NCBI GenBank assembly: GCA_020721165.1
Contig: DYNG01000008.1
Location: 1-12,830 of the forward strand
DNA from: Desulfocapsa sulfexigens
Lineage (GTDB): Bacteria; Desulfobacterota; Desulfobulbia; Desulfobulbales; Desulfocapsaceae
DNA length: 12,830 nucleotides
Direction of reading: 5' to 3'
Position 1 is the first letter of the stretch, and each line of letters starts with the position of its first letter. A program made the translations under genes and the position numbers. Of the stretch, positions 7,321 through 12,830 are shown in pieces. A model generated the notes under the pieces. It searched no databases and was not told where the DNA came from. It was given only the letters and a program-made list of their open reading frames with translations.

Positions 7321-8232
7321 ATGGGCATCACGCTAAACTCAATACAAACGCTACAGAATAAAGATATCCTATCTCGTAAAACAAAGAGCTTACTTGATGT
7401 AGGGTCTTCAAACTTATATCAAGCGTCTCAGCAGGGGATTATCGAATTTTTCGAATCTTATGGTGTTATCCTTGATGATGATGCAAAAGCAGTAGCTAAA
7501 AAGTTGGCACTCGGGTCGGCGTATGACAGCGTTAGCGGGGGCAAGAACGATGCCTTCGCAGGGGAACTTTTTGAGCGAGCGGGAATACGCTACGAAGCCA
7601 TTGATATAGCCGATGGTTACAGAACTACAATTCTGGATTTGAACCATCAAGCAGCACCAGAAAACTTTGTAGAAGCCTTTGATGTGGTGCTAAACTTTGG
7701 GACAACGGAGCATCTGCTCAATCAGTATAACGCCTTCAAAGTCTTGCACGATTCGACAAAAACCGGAGGCTACATTGTTCACTCTTTGCCATGTGCGGGT
7801 TACTCCAACCACGGATACTTTACCTACACTCCCCGATGCATGTTTGATCTGGCTGGCTATAACCAATATGAAGTAGTTGACTTTTGGTTTGAAGGCCCTG
7901 GTAATGACAATAACCTTTTTCAACCCTTAGCAGACTATTCATCATACTTTCCTGCGCTTAAAAACTCAATGTCTAACATGCAATCTTGTCCTATTGGAGA
8001 TTATCTTGCTCGCACACAAATCAAGGATGTTGCTTTGCAGGTCATTTTTCGTAAGGTTCAGCATAGACCATTTGCTGGAGCATTGGAAATGACTACTTCG
8101 GTCGGCAGGGTGCCTGCAATGGTCACGAATCTTTATACGGGGCTCTCAGGGGTGAATGCGGGGCGTGTGGCCCGCAAGGGAAAGTCATTGTTGAGCAAAA
8201 TTCTCCTGAGACTCGGTAGACTGTTAAAATAA
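7321..8232 (+). CDS. Class I methyltransferase-like protein with an unusual insertion
   Basis: This 303-residue protein reads as a SAM-methyltransferase of a less common type. Motif I-like SLLDVGSSNLY is at 23-33. An Ala-Ile-Asp-Ile (93-96) looks like the end of strand 2, and strand 4 is Phe120-Asp-Val-Val-Leu-Asn-Phe-Gly-Thr-Thr-Glu-His (Gly-Thr-Thr-Glu-His at 127-131). It is followed by Asn134-Gln and by a Gly-Gly strand-5 turn at 149-150. About 60 residues separate motif I from the strand-2 acid, where about 20 is usual, so there is an insertion in between. After residue 155 comes a Pro-Cys-Ala-Gly-Tyr-Ser-Asn-His-Gly-Tyr-Phe segment that may form the acceptor pocket. The C-terminal 40 residues are basic. 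The substrate is unknown; polysaccharide or lipid-linked sugar methylation fits the locus. Confidence 0.7.
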   Translation: MGITLNSIQTLQNKDILSRKTKSLLDVGSSNLYQASQQGIIEFFESYGVILDDDAKAVAKKLALGSAYDSVSGGKNDAFAGELFERAGIRYEAIDIADGYRTTILDLNHQAAPENFVEAFDVVLNFGTTEHLLNQYNAFKVLHDSTKTGGYIVHSLPCAGYSNHGYFTYTPRCMFDLAGYNQYEVVDFWFEGPGNDNNLFQPLADYSSYFPALKNSMSNMQSCPIGDYLARTQIKDVALQVIFRKVQHRPFAGALEMTTSVGRVPAMVTNLYTGLSGVNAGRVARKGKSLLSKILLRLGRLLK

Positions 8233-8550
8233 AGCGTAGTGAGGCTTTTGCAAAACCCTGCCGTTAAGGAAAACTACACACAAGATGTAGATGGGCTTAC
8301 AGAATTTCGCCCAAATGTTACATTTTAAAATAAAATTAATCTAGCCAGGCCCTTGTGTGAAAAAATCCTGCTAATTGGTGGCAAAAATATCTTGGGTTGC
8401 TTGCCATTAAATTGACTCGCGAAGATGATTCATCACCGCTCAGATTCGATAAACTCGACATCCGATAGGAAGTAAGTCAGTTAATACTCCTTTCATTCTG
8501 GATAGTAAAAAGTGTTCAATTCCTAATTTCGCAGAAAATAATATTTTCAA
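8233..8550. other. 318-nt gap without a clear gene; possible decayed IS end
   Basis: No complete gene is visible. Just after the preceding stop, at 8241-8258, is a sequence with a perfect palindrome, TTTTGCAAAA (8246-8255), preceded by GAGGC. This style of end resembles terminal inverted repeats of some transposons. On the - strand, 46 codons stay open from 8476 down to a TAA at 8336-8338. The encoded end includes Asn-Pro-Arg-Tyr-Phe-Cys-His-Gln-Leu and stops Arg-Ala-Trp-Leu-Asp. Together these could be the 3' tail and end of a decayed insertion sequence, but I do not recognise the family, no matching second end was found, and chance is a real alternative. The final 60 nt before 8551 are A/T-rich, as at other starts here. 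Confidence 0.3.
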
Positions 8551-10893
8551 ATGAACAAAATTCGGCTGCAACGAAAACCATTCGGGATCAATGTCTCAAT
8601 CATGTGGGAGGATGCACAAGTGCTAGTCCCTGCACTTTTAATATCGTTTGTTACCGGTTTTGTTTTATTTAGCCTTTCTTATCCCTACATCGTAAGGTTT
8701 ACCGAAAACTACTTTTCGATAGCGCTAGGGCTTGTTCAAGCTGCTAGATCCACAAGTGTCTTTGATCACACAATGAATTCTACTGGCAGCCTTGGGAACA
8801 CCTTTTTTATGACGAATGCTGCTTTGCTGCCAGCGTTTCGCGTGGGAGCCTTTTTCCCAGAGGGGGTTCGCATGACGATGTTCTATAGCTGGATTTTCCT
8901 GGAGGCCGTTGCAGGAACTGCATTCTTTTTTCGTGCTGTTGGTATAACGACGAAGAAGTCGTTCGGCTATGGCTTGCTTACGTCCGTCACAATTTTACCA
9001 GTCGGAGGATGGGCGGTGGTCGCCTATTGGCCTCTCATTTATTGGCCTCCATTAGTGACTCTCTTTGGGTTCGGTCTCGTATTAGCGGGACTGGTGTTTC
9101 GAACAGGTCGCTCCGGCATTCTATGTTCAGTTATTGAGGGTCTTGTTCAAGGTATCATACTTTTATGGCTTTTGCTAGCTATGCCATTCATGGCTGGACC
9201 TATTGCGGTATTCTGCATTGTAGTCTATCTTTGGCGTTTATTATGCCTTGAGAAGAGTTGTGAGATCATGCCCGTGATTTTGGCGGGTGGCATAGCAGCG
9301 AGCGTATCGTTCGTGCCATGTGCTGGGGGATTAAAGGCAATGGCAGACTCTTCCGTTCGACTCATCGGCGCAGCTCATATGGGGTACCCAAATAACCTCG
9401 CTAGCATTGATGCGTGGGAGCAAATGGTCAAACAGTTTTTCATAGCTCCGCATGTAACTCGCGTCAACGAACTTCACGGTCCACCGATAGTTAGTTTTAT
9501 CAATTCATTCTTATATAGAGGGATGCCGTTTCTGTTATTGGGTGGAGCTATTGCGCAGTTCTTTTTGCGAAAGTCGCTAACGAGAATATATCTTCTATGT
9601 GCCGTGATGTGGATAACAATTCGTGCATTTGATGTTTTTCATTCAGCGGCAAACCTTTATTCGATCAATACTGCATATCTTGAGACCTTTCTTCTTCCTA
9701 TCCATGCAGTACTCGTGCTAATGACTATTGCAACTGTGTCAGCTTGGGGCTTAGAACAATTTCAGGGTCTTCTTTTTAAGCATTCTACAGGAATCTATGC
9801 CAGTCGATTTAAACAGCAGTTTCTCTCTCCAGATAGTTATAAATTTCCACTTTTTATTTGTATTGCCCTTATTTTATTATCGATCGCGCAGAACCACAGG
9901 GTGCGTTCCTCATGGACGGGTTACAAAGAAGTAAGAAATAATTCAGCAATTGTTTCAATATTAAGGAAGGAAACTGCATTAAAATTATCGGGGGATAAGT
10001 TTAGAGGACGAGTCATTAACATGGGGCAAGAGTCAACACCATGGAGAAAAGATCATGAGCAAGTGGGTATTTACACTTTCGACAGTGCTTCCGCTTTGGC
10101 CACAGATGGAGCAGACTTTAGATGGAGTCTCTTTTATGAGGGGATTCCAATCTATAGTGATGTAGGAAATTTTCTTTCACCATTCACTGTCACTGCATTT
10201 CACAGATTGACTGGAAGTAAAGATAATGTTTTCCGAATGTTGCAATTTTTGCCCATTAATATACCAAATACTAAATTATTTAGTGCTATTGGTGTAAAGT
10301 ATGTCATAACGAGTGCGCCTTTAGATATATCTGATAGCACTCTTATAATAGAAGAAATCGTCTCAGAAAATATTAAGCTTTATCTTTATGAGCTAAAAGG
10401 CGTAAACTTATTTAACTATTCTCCTACAGAAGTGCGCATTTCCAATAAAATGGATGACATATTAAATGGAATATCTAATACGGATTTTGAATTTTCAAAC
10501 AGTGTATATCTAAGTGATAATATTGAGAGCCAACTCAGTAAGGCGAAAAATTCAAGAGCCTATTTCCTGAAAGATCGTGTGGCCATTGCTGCGGAATCAG
10601 CTGGGCAAAGTATAATATTACTGCCAATGGAATTTAGCCATTGCCTTGAATTGACAGTGCATACATCGCATAATGTTCCTCCCAAGTTAATTCGTGCTAA
10701 TGGATTTATGGCTGCAATCATATTTGAGGGGGAGTCCTTTCAGGGTGAGATAGGTTTCAAATTCTCTCCTCTAAATGCAAAGGGAAAAACGGCCGATTTC
10801 ACCGATGCGATTAACTATGGTGTGGCGGACATGATTAATGAGATTGAAAACTCCTCGAATCACTACCGAACATATAATCCAATTTCACAGTAA
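8551..10893 (+). CDS. Large polytopic membrane protein, GT-C/YfhO-like architecture
   Basis: This 780-residue protein has about eleven hydrophobic segments in residues 25-450 (for example near 25-47, 108-130, 165-183, 200-235, 240-256, 324-338, 380-398 and 432-447). A soluble domain of about 330 residues follows. This is the layout of GT-C membrane glycosyltransferases and of YfhO-type proteins, which use polyprenyl-phosphate sugars on the outer face of the membrane. Two features point to the YfhO side. One is a Phe-Ser-Ala-Ile-Gly-Val-Lys-Tyr-Val-Ile (577-586) block followed by Leu-Tyr-Leu-Tyr-Glu-Leu (610-615). The other is a C-terminal beta-rich section (about 668-740) with Arg-Ala-Tyr-Phe-Leu, Arg-Ala-Asn-Gly-Phe and a closing Phe-Lys-Phe-Ser-Pro. 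A catalytic acid in the first external loop is expected; Glu52 or Asp72 are candidates, but I cannot assign it. A role adding a side-group sugar to the exported glycan is inference. Confidence 0.65.
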   Translation: MNKIRLQRKPFGINVSIMWEDAQVLVPALLISFVTGFVLFSLSYPYIVRFTENYFSIALGLVQAARSTSVFDHTMNSTGSLGNTFFMTNAALLPAFRVGAFFPEGVRMTMFYSWIFLEAVAGTAFFFRAVGITTKKSFGYGLLTSVTILPVGGWAVVAYWPLIYWPPLVTLFGFGLVLAGLVFRTGRSGILCSVIEGLVQGIILLWLLLAMPFMAGPIAVFCIVVYLWRLLCLEKSCEIMPVILAGGIAASVSFVPCAGGLKAMADSSVRLIGAAHMGYPNNLASIDAWEQMVKQFFIAPHVTRVNELHGPPIVSFINSFLYRGMPFLLLGGAIAQFFLRKSLTRIYLLCAVMWITIRAFDVFHSAANLYSINTAYLETFLLPIHAVLVLMTIATVSAWGLEQFQGLLFKHSTGIYASRFKQQFLSPDSYKFPLFICIALILLSIAQNHRVRSSWTGYKEVRNNSAIVSILRKETALKLSGDKFRGRVINMGQESTPWRKDHEQVGIYTFDSASALATDGADFRWSLFYEGIPIYSDVGNFLSPFTVTAFHRLTGSKDNVFRMLQFLPINIPNTKLFSAIGVKYVITSAPLDISDSTLIIEEIVSENIKLYLYELKGVNLFNYSPTEVRISNKMDDILNGISNTDFEFSNSVYLSDNIESQLSKAKNSRAYFLKDRVAIAAESAGQSIILLPMEFSHCLELTVHTSHNVPPKLIRANGFMAAIIFEGESFQGEIGFKFSPLNAKGKTADFTDAINYGVADMINEIENSSNHYRTYNPISQ

Positions 10894-10910
10894 TTGCTAA
10901 AATACATAAT

Positions 10911-11555
10911 ATGATAAAACCAAATAGTGAACGAAAATATTGGAGATGGAGACTTGTTTGGAATTGCTTAGACCATCCATTTGTGTATAGGGCATTTTCT
11001 TCCATAGTCGGTCTTTCTGGGGGGTTTCGGGTAGAATATATAAAGAACCATATAAAACCATTTGATGGTGCAAACATCCTTGACATTGGATGTGGTCCTG
11101 GAGATTTTCTGAAATTATTAGATAATGTAAATTATGTTGGTTTTGATTTGAATGCAAAGTATATTGCTGCAGCTAAACAACGCTTTGGAAATGCCGGTAC
11201 ATTTATTCAAGAAAAAGTAGGCGAAGATATAGTTGGAAAATATAATAACTTTGATATTGTAATGGCAAATGGATTGCTGCATCATTTGAATGATGGAGAA
11301 GTCCTTCAATTACTGGAAACTGCTTGGAATTCATTAATTCCAGGCGGTCGATTGATTACGCTAGATGGTGTGCTACACGAAAAACAATCAAAGTTGGCTA
11401 AATATTTTGTAATGCGTGATCGAGGGCGATTTATGAGAGATGAAGCAGGTTATGCACGATTGTGCAATAGGATTTTCAATTCGCTTTGTATAACTACATA
11501 TGAGAACGCGCTGAGAATTCCATATTCCTTAATTGTAATCGAATCTACAAAATAA
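10911..11555 (+). CDS. Small class I SAM-dependent methyltransferase
   Basis: This 214-residue protein has a complete and ordinary motif set: motif I ILDIGCGPGDFL at 56-67, strand-2 acid Asp79, strand-4 Phe-Asp-Ile-Val-Met-Ala-Asn-Gly at 114-121 followed by Leu-Leu-His-His-Leu (122-126), and the Pro-Gly-Gly-Arg turn at 144-147. A Arg-Asp-Arg-Gly-Arg-Phe-Met-Arg stretch (169-176) lies in the acceptor-side region; I recall this basic motif from related small methyltransferases in glycan loci. The gene starts 17 nt after the membrane protein gene and ends 26 nt before the radical SAM gene, so the three are probably co-transcribed. Composition is A/T-rich (bases 11221-11280 hold 19 G+C of 60), unlike the left half of the window. 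The acceptor is unknown. Confidence 0.85.
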   Translation: MIKPNSERKYWRWRLVWNCLDHPFVYRAFSSIVGLSGGFRVEYIKNHIKPFDGANILDIGCGPGDFLKLLDNVNYVGFDLNAKYIAAAKQRFGNAGTFIQEKVGEDIVGKYNNFDIVMANGLLHHLNDGEVLQLLETAWNSLIPGGRLITLDGVLHEKQSKLAKYFVMRDRGRFMRDEAGYARLCNRIFNSLCITTYENALRIPYSLIVIESTK

Positions 11556-11581
11556 ACATAACAAAACAATTTTAATTATCA

Positions 11582-12772
11582 ATGAGTTCCTTCACAATAA
11601 AACAAAAATTGCAACTTGCAAGGAGTAGTCTAACAAAATCTAGCCCTGCCTATGTTCAGTTCTACATAACGGCAAGGTGCAATTTGGCATGTGAGCAATG
11701 CAATATTATATATTCCGATGCCTCTGCTGGAGAAATGGATATTACCCAAATCCGCAAAGTAGCTGAGAACTTATCTGAAATTGGAGTGTGCATAGTCTTA
11801 TTGATCGGTGGAGAACCCTTTGTAAGGAAAGATATTCCTGAAATCATTCGCGCATTTACGGATGTTGGAATTCATGTGCGAATGCAAACAAATGGCCTTG
11901 CTAGTAGGGATGTACTAGCACGCTGCATTGATAATGGTGGGTACGATATTAGTATATCACTTGACAGTTTAAAGCCAGATACTCAGGAAACTATTAATGG
12001 CGGTTTCGCTAAATCTTGGCATCGTGCTATAGAAACAGTTTCTATGATTAACGAAATGTTTCCAGAGAATGGGACCGCTTTCTTTGGAACAGTACTGATG
12101 CCCCGAAATCTTTTTGAAATACCAGACGTTGTTGAATTTGCAACTCAAATTGGGTGGGGTGTTTCATTAGTTCCGGTTCATACTTCATCTCCAGAGAGAC
12201 CTCGTGGTTTCCGCACTTTCGACGACCCTTGGGTTGTAACTTTCGACAAAAGTCAATATCCAGGGGTTAAAGTTGTTATAGATGAACTTAAAAGGATGAG
12301 ACAATCAAATTTTAATCTATATGACTCCGATGAATACCTAGATGATATTTATCGCTTTGTGGCAGGGAAGCCACTACAATGGAGACGACGAAATGGGCAA
12401 GTCTGTGATTCACCAAATTTATACTTTGCAATTTCTCCAAATGGAGATATGAAAGTTTGTGTCGATTTTGAGATTGAGGAATCCTTTCCTGTTTATCATA
12501 AAGAATTTCCAAAATGGTATCGGGATGGACGAATTCATAAAAAAGTCTATAGATGCACTAGGAGTTGTGATGGTTGTATGTATGGAAGTTACCCTGAAAT
12601 ATCAATTTCCTTAAGGTATTTTAAACCAATGATCGAAAGGTTTATTTATTTTAACATTAAGCCACCTAAGTTGAAAAAACTTAGTGCCGATGAGATCAAA
12701 GACTTGGCGGCAAGTATTTACGAAAAAAATACTGCGCTTCGCGCTGAACTCAGGGTGCTTTCATCAAAATGA
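11582..12772 (+). CDS. Radical SAM protein with a second C-terminal cysteine cluster
   Basis: This 396-residue protein is a radical SAM enzyme. The cluster-binding motif is Cys33-x3-Cys37-x2-Cys40, and Gly76-Gly-Glu-Pro79 is the SAM-contact motif. Met101-Gln-Thr-Asn-Gly105 and Ser125-Leu-Asp-Ser129 follow the normal order of the partial TIM barrel. Past the barrel are five more cysteines: Cys275, Cys293, Cys325, Cys329 and Cys332. The last three repeat the CX3CX2C spacing, and an Ile-Ser-Pro-Asn-Gly-Asp turn (284-289) lies between Cys275 and Cys293, as in SPASM or Twitch auxiliary-cluster domains. An auxiliary [4Fe-4S] cluster is therefore likely. The last 60 residues are basic and helical-looking. 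The substrate is not evident. In this setting, sugar epimerisation, dehydration, or modification of a lipid or small peptide are possible. It is the last gene before a probable mobile-element edge. Confidence 0.85.
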   Translation: MSSFTIKQKLQLARSSLTKSSPAYVQFYITARCNLACEQCNIIYSDASAGEMDITQIRKVAENLSEIGVCIVLLIGGEPFVRKDIPEIIRAFTDVGIHVRMQTNGLASRDVLARCIDNGGYDISISLDSLKPDTQETINGGFAKSWHRAIETVSMINEMFPENGTAFFGTVLMPRNLFEIPDVVEFATQIGWGVSLVPVHTSSPERPRGFRTFDDPWVVTFDKSQYPGVKVVIDELKRMRQSNFNLYDSDEYLDDIYRFVAGKPLQWRRRNGQVCDSPNLYFAISPNGDMKVCVDFEIEESFPVYHKEFPKWYRDGRIHKKVYRCTRSCDGCMYGSYPEISISLRYFKPMIERFIYFNIKPPKLKKLSADEIKDLAASIYEKNTALRAELRVLSSK

Positions 12773-12776
12773 ATTC

Positions 12777-12830
12777 GTAACTGCTCAGGAGGCACTCACA
12801 TCGGAATGAGCAGCGAAAGAACCAGAGGCT
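12777..12830 (+). mobile_element. Possible left end of an IS66-like element (partial)
   Basis: Five bases after the radical SAM stop, the sequence GTAACTGCTCAGG begins at 12777. A GTAA start with a CAGG shortly after is the style I remember for IS66-family terminal repeats. At 12806 an ATG opens a frame starting Met-Ser-Ser-Glu-Arg-Thr-Arg-Gly that runs off the window, as a small first orf (tnpA) of such an element might. An AGGAGG at 12787-12792 lies 13 nt before it, the only strong Shine-Dalgarno-like string upstream of a start in this window. Only 54 nt are visible and there is no second end, so this is tentative. Confidence 0.3.
12781..12813 (+). repeat. Inverted repeat CTGCTCA / TGAGCAG enclosing a possible start codon
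   Basis: CTGCTCA at 12781-12787 is exactly complementary to TGAGCAG at 12807-12813, with 19 nt between. In RNA this 7-bp stem would enclose most of the AGGAGG and pair part of the ATG at 12806. It could limit translation of the following frame or simply be part of the end structure of a mobile element. There is no T-run, so it is not a typical terminator. Confidence 0.35.

Noticed and set aside
1..12830. CRISPR array, tRNA or rRNA genes, toxin-antitoxin or phage-defence genes
   Set aside because: No regularly spaced direct repeats, no cloverleaf-like segments and no defence-type protein motifs were found. The gene content is explained by a polysaccharide locus.

Overview
The window is a run of genes, all on the + strand, from a cell-surface polysaccharide (O-antigen-type) biosynthesis and export locus. 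It holds ten complete genes, the last 31 codons of an eleventh at the left edge, and possibly the first bases of an insertion sequence at the right edge. Its anchor is an ABC-2 exporter pair, Wzm (2720-3514) and Wzt (3527-4930). The Wzt has the C-terminal extension that, in known O-antigen exporters, recognises the finished glycan. This points to a Gram-negative-type cell envelope.

Layout. Left block (1-2652): the tail of an unidentified gene, a divergent paralogue of the sugar C-methyltransferase family that has lost the usual SAM-binding motif, a WbuC-type cupin and a small class I methyltransferase. Centre (2720-7144): wzm, wzt, an RmlD-like NDP-sugar reductase and a canonical zinc-containing sugar C-methyltransferase, mostly 12-34 nt apart. 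Right block (7321-12772): an unusual methyltransferase-like protein, a 318-nt gap that may carry an IS scar, a 780-residue membrane protein of GT-C/YfhO-like architecture, a small class I methyltransferase and a radical SAM protein with a second cysteine cluster.

Likely joint role (inference). The reductase and the C-methyltransferase look like a pair that makes a C-methylated deoxysugar. The other methyltransferases may add O- or N-methyl groups to sugars or cap the chain end. The GT-C-like protein could add a lipid-linked sugar on the far side of the membrane. Wzm/Wzt would export the lipid-linked chain. No classical GT-A/GT-B glycosyltransferase and no nucleotidyltransferase is visible, so the locus must extend beyond the window.

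Organism. None of the ten complete genes, nor the start at 101, has a recognisable Shine-Dalgarno sequence; all starts follow A/T-rich leaders. This habit is known in Bacteroidota, Cyanobacteria and some Verrucomicrobiota and Planctomycetota. Base composition is mosaic: about half G+C from 100 to 4300, falling to 20-35% in the second half of wzt, the second half of the membrane protein gene and the last two genes. I lean weakly towards Verrucomicrobiota (Opitutae-like), but the sequence alone does not settle it.
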